DNA of 64,000 bases from Madurella fahalii (taxonomy: Eukaryota; Ascomycota; Sordariomycetes; Sordariales): contig CM056878.1 of assembly GCA_029876055.1 (NCBI GenBank), positions 3,720,001 through 3,784,000 on the forward strand. The letters run 5' to 3'. A program made the position numbers and the translations under genes. A model generated the notes under the pieces. It made no database searches. It was not told the DNA's origin and saw only the letters and a program-made list of their open reading frames with translations. Positions 35,229 to 45,306 of the stretch are shown in pieces. Numbering within the stretch: position 1 is the first letter of the stretch; each line of letters opens with the position of its first letter.

Positions 35229-36146
35229 GGGTCATACTCCTGGTCACTACACTTTGGGGCGTATAGCGTGCTTTCGAGAACTGCTTAGATTTCCTGCCTA
35301 CATGTTCAATAGTACGGCAGACGGTGGTTGATTTAGAGGCTTAGGAAGTGGCTTCTCACTCAGCGATATCGATACCCATAGATATATCTAGGTGTTTGTT
35401 TCATAGCGGTAAAGTTTCATAGATATAGTGCACTGTACGGAAATACCATTTACACTAACAAGCTTTGTTTCATCAGCGGCTTTCGGCTTAGCAGAAGCTC
35501 TCGGCGACTTGTAATGGACCAACCCAAAGTGACGTCAAGCGCACAAGCTCTCCCGATTTCATCGGGCGACGGGCGTCAGAGAACGGACTGTGCGGTCCAT
35601 GCACTTGGAACCTAAGCCGTTACCAGGATCGAAGCCGAGCAAATCCCTTCCCACTTCCGAGCCACCTCTTGCAGATCCAGACTTCCCCTTGTGCCTGGCA
35701 AGGGGTTGGAGCAACGTGAAAAAGGGGTGTAAACTTGGAGCCGAGATTTGGAAGCGATCTACAGCATCCGCCGTTCTAACTTCGCCGTATCGAATTTTAT
35801 CTCTTCACCCTGCCCACACCAGCAAGACCGTGTCGTGTTCGTGCTGAGCATCCCACTCGAGCAGGACGTCTGGATGCCCACGTCTACTGTACGGTCTCCG
35901 CTTCACGGCACTTGGTTCTCGCTTAGATCTCCTTGCTAGCCAAAATGCGCGCTAATCGATTAGCGTTGGGGCAACCCGTCTGGGCGAGCTTGACTGCGCT
36001 GCCATCATTGCGTCGACGCTGACGATGAATGGCGTAAGGCAACACTACAAAATGGCCTGAGTTGTGCTTAGGTTTTCTCTGCTCTGCCTCTTCTTCACTA
36101 TATCTTTCTGGACGACTAGGCTAGCCCAGGGGCCTCATTGCACGGT
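35229..36146. other. Intergenic spacer
   Basis: About 0.9 kb between two plus-strand genes. It holds the 3' end of the acyltransferase transcript and the promoter of the 36147 gene. Short plus-strand ORFs have no support. Confidence 0.6.
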
Positions 36147-37421
36147 ATGATTGTCAAAGATCTTAAGCGCTTGGCGCTCGTTTTGGGGCTACTCACAGCT
36201 CTGATGATGCTGCTCCGTGCGAGTCTCGGATTGAATGTCAGCACGCTCTTCGGCAAGACAAGACCTGGGAAACAAAACAACAGCGAAACGGACGGCAAGC
36301 CACTGCGGCCGCATAATGAGACACACACGGAGATCTTCTCGGCGTCGACCCCTACCGGGGGTTACTTCAAGGTCCGCTTCGGCGAGTACGCCTTCAACCC
36401 CAACATCATCCCGCATCCGAGCCAGAACGATACGTGGATCATTATGGCACAGTTATGGGACCACCCCAGCGCACACGACGCATTCTCTGCGGAGGTGGGG
36501 TGCAATGCCCGGTTTCTCGGGGGCGCGCTGGTGTGTATAGACAAGGTTAGAGTCCTTCCCATCTCGCCGACGCACGGGGGCAAATGCGAGGGGGAGATTG
36601 GCTTCTTTCGTCTGAACGTTGGCCCACACGATGCGCGCGTCTTCTACGGGCCCCGGAAACCATACACAATATATGGGTCCAACAGCGCCTTCACCTGCTT
36701 CGGCATGTGGATGCGGGACTTCCGCAAGTTGGTCGACTGGGGCTTTGAGCGGTCTATTCCTGACGACTTTGAGGTTGGGACCGAGCTGCAACGACCAGAG
36801 CCGTACTCGCCCGTCGAGAAGAACTGGTTCGTCTTCTGGGACGGGGACGACCGGATGCATGCACACTACAACATATATCCCAAGCGTGCGTTCGCGAGGC
36901 TGGGCAGCGACGGGTCGGCCGGGAGGGACCTCGCGCCAGTGGTGGCGGCGCACGACGAACGATGCATGAAGCGGTACTTACCCAAGCCGCCACCCAGAAT
37001 CGAGTCGATCCACCAGGCGACGAACGCGCTCAAGGTTACGCTGTGCGATCGCGCGGACTGGCTGTGCAAGCCTGACGATTCCAACACCTTCATCCTCACC
37101 ATCATCCAGCACAAGAGATTCTACAACTGGCACAGCGAGTACGAGCCCTATGCTGTTCTGTTCCACCAGCGCGCGCCTTACGAGCTGTACGCCATCTCCA
37201 AAAAGCCGCTTTGGATCTCCGGGCGGCGGCGCGTCAGTGATACCCGCACCGACATGTTCTACGTCACCTCGGCGAACTGGAGAGATCGCGGCGTCAAGTA
37301 TCACGGCTTCCTCGACGACGTTCTGTTCCTCGGCTTCGGCATCGAAGACAAGGAGGCGGGCGGCATCGACGTCAAGGCAGCTGATCTCCTTGTTGATTTG
37401 GGTCTCTGCCCTCAGCTATGA
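36147..37421 (+). CDS. Type II membrane protein with propeller-like luminal domain
   Basis: Single exon, 424 aa from the ATG at 36147. The frame is open slightly further upstream but only with a TTG. A short basic cytosolic tail (MIVKDLKR) is followed by one signal-anchor helix (about 9-26) and a glycosylatable stem. The luminal domain starts near 60 and has strand-rich repeats. YAFNPNIIPHPSQNDTWIIM and the segment PVEKNWFVFWDGDDRMHAHY, then IYPKR, look like blades of five-bladed propeller carbohydrate enzymes (GH43/GH130 clans). That likeness is my inference from motif shape, not a search result. The topology is that of Golgi glycan-processing enzymes. Cysteines at the domain ends may pair. 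No enzyme activity is claimed. Confidence 0.7.
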   Translation: MIVKDLKRLALVLGLLTALMMLLRASLGLNVSTLFGKTRPGKQNNSETDGKPLRPHNETHTEIFSASTPTGGYFKVRFGEYAFNPNIIPHPSQNDTWIIMAQLWDHPSAHDAFSAEVGCNARFLGGALVCIDKVRVLPISPTHGGKCEGEIGFFRLNVGPHDARVFYGPRKPYTIYGSNSAFTCFGMWMRDFRKLVDWGFERSIPDDFEVGTELQRPEPYSPVEKNWFVFWDGDDRMHAHYNIYPKRAFARLGSDGSAGRDLAPVVAAHDERCMKRYLPKPPPRIESIHQATNALKVTLCDRADWLCKPDDSNTFILTIIQHKRFYNWHSEYEPYAVLFHQRAPYELYAISKKPLWISGRRRVSDTRTDMFYVTSANWRDRGVKYHGFLDDVLFLGFGIEDKEAGGIDVKAADLLVDLGLCPQL

Positions 37422-37882
37422 TCATTACCGATCGATGTGCCCGAGTGCGTCCATCGGAAAGGCACATGTACCGTTGAGGACCCTGGGATTCCCAGTGTGC
37501 CTTGTTCTGAGCTGTCAGCCTGGCACCAACGGCCGGACAGCCGGACGGAAATCCGAGTAATGTCTGAAACGTCTCCAGCTTCCAGGATCACAGCATTCCA
37601 TTCGTTCCACAACGCACGTTGCAAAAGCCTCATCGTATCGGTCCTCTCCCGGTGAGACATGCATCACACCCATGGTCTCTGCCGCGGAACTCGGCTTGCC
37701 ACTTGCCAGGACAAAAGGTCAAGTTTGCAGATGAATTAGGCGTGGTGCGGCGAGGATACGGTTCTGTGCTCGGCTCGGCTACATAGCAAGCCAACTTCTC
37801 GGCATGTATTGCTGTAACGTTTACCATGAGGGCTTGCTTCCGTGGATGATTTATTCGGGACTTTTGCACGCGCTAGAGGTAT

Positions 37883-37913
<31 letters not shown>

Positions 37914-39583
37914 AAATAAAAAATGGGTCCCTCTGAACTGCCACTGTTCGGATGATAATAAAGCACCTAAACATCTTGCACACGCACGTCGACTGCAGAG
38001 AACACCTGCCTTTCCTAGCCGCTGGGCGGCAAGTGGGCACTCCTTGGTATGCCTTGTCGCGCCACCGCAAGGGGAACCGGGACACTACAACAACTACAAC
38101 CAATCCAAATACGTATTGTGAAGCATAGTATCGACACTTTGCACGTGTTGGAGAATCATTTTCCAGTGTGGATGTTTTCATGGACGTGCATGCTCGACGC
38201 GTCCTGCCACTCCCGTTGTTCAGCGCCGATGTTGCTCGGGGAGCGCCTATTTCAACGAACCGCTGCATGTTACGGCAGCCCATGTTGCAGGTTTTGCTGC
38301 AAGCAAAGGGACCTTAGGTAGGCAGGGCAACGGGGACCTATGTATTTTGTAAGCGAGCAACGTGGGTGAGGACGAGTCATGACACAGTGAGATATGCAAG
38401 GACGGGACTGAGACGTGTTGTCTGTTGGTAATGGCTGGCTGGGTGGGTGACCGGGGGGTGAATTGTTTTACGGAAAAGGGTAGGGGACCAATGCATCGTT
38501 GGCCTTGTGGTGTGGAAGCAGCGAGCAATAGGAGAATTACAAACTGCGCTGGCGCAACCGAGAACCTGCGGTTTGTGTGGTGTGCATGTGCAGGGAGGGG
38601 CGCGGGTGTTCCCCTGGTTGTTGAACCAGGCAGCTGCCCGCAGCGGGGACAGTGCAGGTCCGGTGTGGGTATTGGTCCGGGGACCTCAAATACGCACAGT
38701 TACTGTGCCTTTCCTTACTGGGGGTTGTCTGCCTGGTCCTGCCGCGCCGTCGCACTACTGATGTGCGGCGCATTTGATGCGGGGCGGTGGGCCAGCGCCA
38801 CATGACGCCTAGTGTAGGACTCTTGGAAGTTCTATATATTTTAAGCTTAGACATCACCGCCTTACCGATGTAAATTTATTTTTAAAAAAGACATCATACC
38901 ACATGAGCTAGAGTATGTACGCAAAGGCTGGTTCTCGCCTTCTTTTTGTTGTTGGTAGGGATGCGTTGATCCTGCCCCTGCGGTGTCGCTGGAAACAGAT
39001 CGGACGGGGAGCCTACGGATCGGAGAAGTGGGGTCCTGCGCCCCGCCGGCCGTGCCGTGCGCGGTGGCCCTGGGTCGCCGGGTTGGTCAACACCCTGACA
39101 CGAGACAAAAGTCCGGCAATGTGCCGCATTGCTGAGATCTTTTTGGGTTACGGCCCGTCTCGTTCAAGACTCGGATGCCCGGGGTAAAAATAAAAGGATT
39201 AGCTAAGACCGTGGGGCAAATCGTTCAGGTTGTTGCGCTGAGAGGCGCACAGCGCAGAGACAGGTGCAAGAAGGCGATCGCAAATTAAAATGTAGTGATG
39301 AAGAAATAAGTTTGTTTCATTCCAGGTCGTAAAAAAACAAAGGAAAAGAGTACGCAAAGGGAATGTGCCTCGAAATAAACTGTAACCAAATTACCCCAAA
39401 ACACCAAGAGGAAAAACTTCGCTCAGTCTAGGTACCAACTCCTTGCTTGTGTATGCAGTTTCCTCCTCGGCCCGCGATGGATGGTCATGTCTCGTTTTGT
39501 AGTTGGGAGTAGTAACCCCCTGCAAGGGTACCATGGCCGCGGTGCGGCTCATCAACAATGTCCAAGCTTAGCGATCACTTTAG
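37422..39583. other. 2.2-kb intergenic region
   Basis: Between a plus-strand gene and a minus-strand gene, with ends facing each other. It has an AAAAAAT tandem repeat (37884-37924). ORFs on both strands between 38250 and 38860 overlap and have no support. No transposon coding is recognised. Confidence 0.5.
37884..37924. repeat. AAAAAAT tandem repeat
   Basis: Poly-A heptamers separated by single T, about five copies with small length variation. It lies about 460 bp after the upstream gene and is likely non-coding. Confidence 0.9.
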
Positions 39584-40696
39584 TTAGTAGTACCTGTATG
39601 CGTCATCGGCGGCCAAGGCCTTGCTCCTTTTCCGCCGCTCCCTGTCGGGTTCCTCGTCGTACCAGCGGGCACTGCGCGGCTCGCGGTCCCGGCCGCGCGG
39701 GATCTCCATCCGCTCGATCGACCTCCGGAGCTCGTCGATCTCGTCGATCTCGCGGCCCTTGCCCTTGCGCGTGGAGCTGCTATGCTTGAGGATGCTCTTT
39801 GGCTCGCCCACAATCGGCCGGTTGGCAATCTCGGCGTTTTGGCGGTCCCGCTTGGCTCGGACCTGGTCCTCCCACCGGAGCTGCTTGGGCTTGGACGACG
39901 CGCTGGACGCGGTCGTGATGGACCCGTCGCTGCGGTGCACGACTGTCGACGCGCGCCGTGGGATGTACCGTGATGGGTCGTAGACGTCCATGGCGGCTGA
40001 GGTGGACGCCTCGGTGTAGCTCGACGACGACATGCGCCGCTGCTCACGCCGCTGGCGACGGCGCTCGTCCTGGTCGTCGATCACGACGTAGCCGAGCGGA
40101 TCGTCGGTGCGGCGGCGGTAGTACCGGCTGCTATGGTCGCTGCCATCGCGGGAACCGTCACGCGAGCGTGAGCGCGACGAGTACCGCCGGCCGTACTCGT
40201 CGGCAAGGTGCACGGGGCCGAGTAGGACGTCGCGGGAGTAACCGCGGCTGCTGGAGTGGGAACGGGCCCGTCGAGGCTTGTCCAGGTCCATGTACACGAT
40301 CTGGGGCGTCGCCGTGGACCGCTTCGTGCGTGACTCGCGCGGGTCGCGCGTAGACGAAAGGCGCTGATCGTACAAGTCGTAGCGGCCGTAGACATCGTGA
40401 TGGTCATAATGCTTGGCACCGCTCATATAGACGTCGGAGTTCCGCCTGCCCGAAGGCGACGGCGACTTGGACCCGTTCAGCGTGTGCGGCGTGAAGTAGG
40501 GTGTTGGCTTGCGCTCCGCGAGGCTCTTGTGAGATTCCGTCCGGGCTTCACCCAGCTTGGTGAAGGGGAACTTGCGGTCGTACTTGCGGACCTCAGGATT
40601 GGAGCACCCTCTGCCGTCTCTGCAGGCGTAGTGCTTCTCGGTCACGTCCTGCGTTCCGTCCGAATACGTGTTGTAGTAGACCTTTGTGAGGCACAT
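39584..40696 (-). CDS. Basic low-complexity Ser/Arg-rich protein
   Basis: Single exon, 370 aa. The first 40 residues are the only compact-looking part: MCLTKVYYNTYSDGTQDV, then HYACRDGRGCSNPEVRKYDR, with three cysteines. The rest is disordered and rich in Arg, Ser, Asp and Tyr, with SR/RS and DR-rich stretches and several repeated YGRRYSSRS-like motifs. A Lys/Arg-rich C-terminus carries basic NLS-like clusters (ERRKRSK). A nuclear or RNA-associated, phosphorylation-rich protein is a reasonable inference, but no family is recognised. The long uninterrupted frame and coherent composition support it as a gene. The conserved-looking N-terminal start makes the ATG at 40696 credible. Confidence 0.75.
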   Translation of the reverse strand: MCLTKVYYNTYSDGTQDVTEKHYACRDGRGCSNPEVRKYDRKFPFTKLGEARTESHKSLAERKPTPYFTPHTLNGSKSPSPSGRRNSDVYMSGAKHYDHHDVYGRYDLYDQRLSSTRDPRESRTKRSTATPQIVYMDLDKPRRARSHSSSRGYSRDVLLGPVHLADEYGRRYSSRSRSRDGSRDGSDHSSRYYRRRTDDPLGYVVIDDQDERRRQRREQRRMSSSSYTEASTSAAMDVYDPSRYIPRRASTVVHRSDGSITTASSASSKPKQLRWEDQVRAKRDRQNAEIANRPIVGEPKSILKHSSSTRKGKGREIDEIDELRRSIERMEIPRGRDREPRSARWYDEEPDRERRKRSKALAADDAYRYY

Positions 40697-43384
40697 GTTG
40701 TCGGTATGTTGAACGTGTTAGACAGGAGCGACGGGGTGGTTCTGAGGAGGTGGACAGTCGCTTTCGCTGCCTTTTGAAGGAGATGGGGGAGGTGGCAGTT
40801 CTGCCTTGGTTTCGCACCGCCTGGGTGCGGCGGCCAGCGTAGTCAGGCTTGCTGTCAATCAGCCGTATCTGAGACGAAGCAGTCGTTGGAGTGTGGTGCA
40901 GTTGGATTCAAAGACATTAGTACATCGAGCAAGACCAGATTGAGAAAAGGCTGGCACGCGCGAGATCCGGCACCAGATATACCAAGGTCAAACTTGTCGT
41001 GGGCCCTGGGGGTGGTTCGTCCGAGACCTGTTTGAGGGCTGGCTGAACGGTGAGAAACAGTATCTGTTGCGGAGAAAGACCGGAAGCAGGCTGAATGGGA
41101 TGGTTCACAGTTGGGTCTGATGAGCCCGAGGGTGGGCGGCCGGTCTTGTTATATAAGAATGCGAAGTTGAGGTCCGGGGCAGCTGGGAGGGCTTCGCACC
41201 GCCCACTCTGCTTCGTAGGACCCATGCTGCTTGGCAAAAGCTGTCCTCTGCTTTCCACACACACACACACACCCTCCCTGGGTTCTGTGCGAACAGATGG
41301 ATGGGGAGCTAACCCCTGCTTGGTGGCCAACATGGCGTTCCTCTCACGAGATGGGGGGTGGGGTTAGACAGACGAGGGCAGGCGGGTGACACTGATATTG
41401 GTAACCTTGATCGCGGGGTGTGGGAGGCGCGGAAAGACAAGGGTCCTGTGATATGCTTCCCGCTCTGCCCCGCCCCACCCTTCCGCATGGGAGAGGTGCT
41501 GCCCCAGTCTGCGTCGTGCTTCCTGTGTGTTGGTACGTCCCATGAAACGGAGATCCAGGGTGAGGCAACCCAATGGCTGCGAGGCTTCTGCGGCGCACCC
41601 AGCAGATTGGAGCCGAGAGTCACTGACACGTCGAATGCGCAGAAAATAGCAATCCAGAAGGCCCGGTGCAGTGGGCCCAATGCACGTTTATCGTCATCGA
41701 AGCGACAAACAAAACACCTGCAGCGCAGGGCGGGTAGCCGAAAAGACGCGAGAGCTGTCGTAGAGAACAGTACAAACACATACAGTACCTCAGTTACACG
41801 GGCAGGCGCGCGCCATCATGACGGAGTTGGTTGGCCTACCCGGCGAGCCACACCCAAAATGGTAGTATTTGGCCAGACCGTCTGAAAGATGCCGCTGATG
41901 GGTGATGGAGATTTAGGGTGTGGGTTGGTGTGGAGGGGAGCCGAAGGGGGGCGGCGGATATTGCGGGAAGGGTTGTTCGCTTTGGGTTGTCCTGCAGACG
42001 ACTTGCCTGAGGGGAGACGCCCTGGCTCGCCAAGTCCGCAGCGCTGCAGCTGACGACTAACCCCAACCTGAGCACCGGTCCAGCCAGCCCTCCTGTTCCA
42101 GGCCGGCGTCAAAACGCGCCGCGACCACCCGATTCACCGCTTAGTCGGCAAATTCAATGCGTCTCTTGATCAGCAATGCGGGCAACAAAAACCGGCAATG
42201 ACTTTGTGGAGAGCATGGCAAATGCAGCGAGGCTGAGTCTGCATGAAGGTGGGAAGGCCATCCTCCAGCTCAAGACGAATGACCAATCAGGATGTGTCCG
42301 AAACACGCAGCCCCAATGTCGTCGACGTTTATCAGTCTTAGCATCTTCTCGTATCTTACAGAACGGATGCCGGGTATGGTAGCCTCGTACACCGATGACA
42401 GATCCGCGACCCATCGGGCTCGATTTCCTTGAGTCGCCACCAAGATGCCTTGCCGAGGACTGGCGAGGCTTGGTAGCAACGCGTGGTCGCGTGTTTAAAA
42501 GTCGGCAGAGATGGCGTGGCACTGCGCCGGCTCACCGAGGTGAGAGAGGACAGCAAGTTACTCTCGCATTACGCAATTCGCCACCGTTCGACCGGATGCA
42601 TCCAAATTGGTGCAGCTGCCTAGTGAAAAGTACGTGAGGGCTGCTGGCGTTAATGTCGTGTCAGAGTAGCCGCCTGCAGCCACCTCATGATCTAAAGGGA
42701 GATAACGCTGCCGTGTCCCGATTGCCACATCGGAGATGTTGTCGGAGAGTTGGTGAGCAAGGTTGAGACGGAGCGGTTTGCAGGGTCTCGGGGGCGCTGC
42801 TACGAGAGAGATGCCATCCTGTGGTGCAAAAATGTGTTGCCATGTTGGCCTGCAAATTGACCGCTTAGGCAGAGGGAACCACCGGCTCTCACGCGGTTGC
42901 AGGTGGCCCCACATAAAGACTCGGTGATTTTGCTAGAGTAACACCAGACAGCCCGCTGAACCGAGACCCTGAGCCCCTAACAAGTAGTTACTGACGTAAA
43001 GCCGTTCCCCTAGGTTATATCACGTATGGGCGACAATATGGTGTTTCCGGTTCGGGCAATTTTTGTTCAGGTCAGTCGTGCCTTGAACGGAGATGGGAAC
43101 CAGCCATGGCTCTGCTGTTGCAAACACCCGGCGTGGCTTCTGCCAAGCAAGTGCACCATGTTTCGCGTTCCATTGCTCCCGAAACGGAAACATGGCATTT
43201 TCTCGACAAGGCAACTTGGACGGAGAGATAATCCAGTCAGCCGAGCGACCGATGTTAATTCCCGTCCCCGCGTAACATGTCATGTGCATGGAAAAGATAC
43301 CTAATTAATTTGCAACATCGCCAGTTCCAGTCATCAATCAGCACTCCGTGAAACGCCGTAACGCCCTCGCAACTTTGGTCCCCA
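40697..43384. other. 2.7-kb intergenic region
   Basis: Upstream of the Ser/Arg-rich gene and downstream of UGDH, both on the minus strand. A TTATATAA element lies near 41149. ORFs of up to 175 codons occur in opposing frames near 41300-41900, but they overlap each other, change frame and have no domains. I treat them as chance. Confidence 0.5.
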
Positions 43385-45306
43385 TCAGCTAATAGCCTGA
43401 TACCCTTTTCCTACCCCCCTGACCCTGAATCCCAGCCCTTGGAGCTCTAGCCGATTGACGACATTTCGACCGTCAAACACCCAGCGCGGCTCTTGCATCA
43501 TGCCTGCAGCCTCGGCCCAGTCGATTGCTTCTTCAGTGTGACTGCTGCCATGGATCGGTGCGCAACGGGTGCAGTCTTCTGGGCACGGCTGCAACGGCTG
43601 AAGCCGCCCCAGTGGATCGTCCGAGGGGGCAGCGACCTCCTGCCGGGCCACGTCTTCCAGCGCCAAGATGCTCATCTCGTTGAAGTCGGCATCCCGAGCG
43701 CATTCGCTGAAAGCACGCCCGCTGTGCTTCGCGGCCTTTTCCGCGCTGCTCCCGGAGCTTCCTAGCTGGCGGCCGCGGAACTGTTTCCATTGCGTCAGGA
43801 TGCAAGCGGCGCTGGCGTCCCGGACACACTCCCGCCAGTTCGAGCAGATCTGGATTCTTTCCAACTCCATGGAACTCAAGCCAACCTTCTGGACCTCGTC
43901 CAGAATGTCGGCTGGGGCGCATCCTGGATCGAAGACGGCAATTTCGCGTGGCATTTCTGCTGCGAGATCTCGGATGATGTGAACTGCTATGCTGTTGCGC
44001 GTGTCGTTGGTCTTGTCCTTGTAGGCGAACCCCAGCACGGCGATCTTCTTCCCTCGGAGGGAGCCGTTCAGCTCGCGCACGACGTTGCGCGCGTAGCGCT
44101 GTCGCTGGTCTTCGTTGATGCGCAGGATAGCCAGCCAATAGTCGGCTACGACGTCGAGGTGCATTGTCCTTGCCAGGTAGGCGAGGTTCAGGATGTCTTT
44201 CTCGAAGCACGATCCTCCAAAGCCGACGCCCGCCTGGAGGAATCTGGATCCCAGTCTCGTATCCTTCCCGATCGCAAGGCTGACGTCGTCCACGTCGGCG
44301 CCGTGGCCGATCTCTTCGCACATTGCGCTCACCGCGTTGATGCTGCTAATGCGCTGGGCAAGCATGGTGTTCGCCACAAGCTTAGACAGCTCGCTGCTGA
44401 AGGTGTTGATGGTCACAATGCGGGCTGCGGGTACCCAAGCCGCGTAGACGTCCCTGAGCATAGCAGCAGCTTGGAGGCCGGCGGGACTTTGAGAGCTGCC
44501 GATGAGGATCCGGTCGGGATTCATGAGGTTCTCGACTGCGGTCCCTTCAGCAAGGAACTCTGGGTTGGACAGGATTTCGAAGCCCACGTCGGGCCGGTAG
44601 TAGCGCAGCTAGACAGTGTCAGCATCCTTGTTTCACGAGACCCCGAGCATGACTTGCAATGTCTTGGATCATGCGCGCTGTGCCACAAGGCACGGTGCTC
44701 TTCTCGACAATGATGGCGCCCTGCCTGGCGTATTTTGCCACGGTCCGGGTTGCGCTCTCCACTGCACTGACATCGGCCATGGACCCGGCCCCGGGCCCCT
44801 GCGTTTTTGTGGGCGTATTGACGCAAAGGAAAACGATGTCCGCTTTGCCGATGGCTTCGACTACCTTGGTGGAGAAGACAAGATTCGGCTCTCGCGCCTT
44901 CAACTTAAGAGGGCGCGCGTGGCCTGTCAGCCACACGGTGGTATCCCGCGTGCCATCCCGGGCGACCCGCACCACCTTCAGCAACCCATCTTCGTGGACG
45001 GGAAGATGGGCCGAATTCCATGCGGCAATGCGCTGCTCGTTCAAGTCGACGACGTCCACCACGATGTGGGGGTTGTGGTAAGCGATCACCGCGGCGGTCG
45101 GGCCACCTGTTGTGTCTCAGTTTGTTTAGGTCATGGATGGAGTGATAAGGATCAGTCATACCAACAAACCCTGCGCCCACGAAGCAGATACTCTTGACGG
45201 CAGGAGAGGGAAGGCGGTAAATAGTCCCGTCCATTAGAGACACGCTATCGTCATCCGGCAGTATTTTCGACTTGAGCCCCGGCGAGCCTGCCCTGGAGCC
45301 GCTCAT
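43385..45306 (-). CDS. UDP-glucose 6-dehydrogenase
   Basis: Three exons: 45306-45162, 45106-44658 and 44608-43385. The first intron (55 nt) is canonical (GTATGA, ACAACAG). The second (44609-44657, 49 nt) is best read as GC-AG with donor GCAAGT, because it is the only donor that keeps the phase and gives MIQDI-LRYYRPDVGFEILSNPEF. The product is 605 aa. It oxidises UDP-glucose to UDP-glucuronate with two NAD+. Features: Rossmann motif GAGFVGG (44-50), VFLCVNTPTKT, catalytic Lys in SKLVANTMLAQR (about 274), and catalytic Cys in GVGFGGSCFEKD (about 332). The C-terminal NAD domain holds GFAYKDKTNDTRNS. The final WVFDGRNVVNRLELQGLGFRV segment is typical of the fungal and animal enzymes. The extra linker near 495-530 is low complexity. 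The UDP-sugar product may feed surface polymers. Confidence 0.93.

Noticed and set aside
38436..38460. GGGTGGGTGACC word as in fungal 5S rRNA
   Set aside because: Only about twelve bases match; the rest of a 5S gene is absent on both sides.
41309..41885. Overlapping ORFs of 156 and 175 codons on opposite strands
   Set aside because: No domain, signal or splice support on either strand; mutual overlap suggests chance.
43790..44713. 307-codon plus-strand ORF
   Set aside because: Antisense to UDP-glucose dehydrogenase exons.
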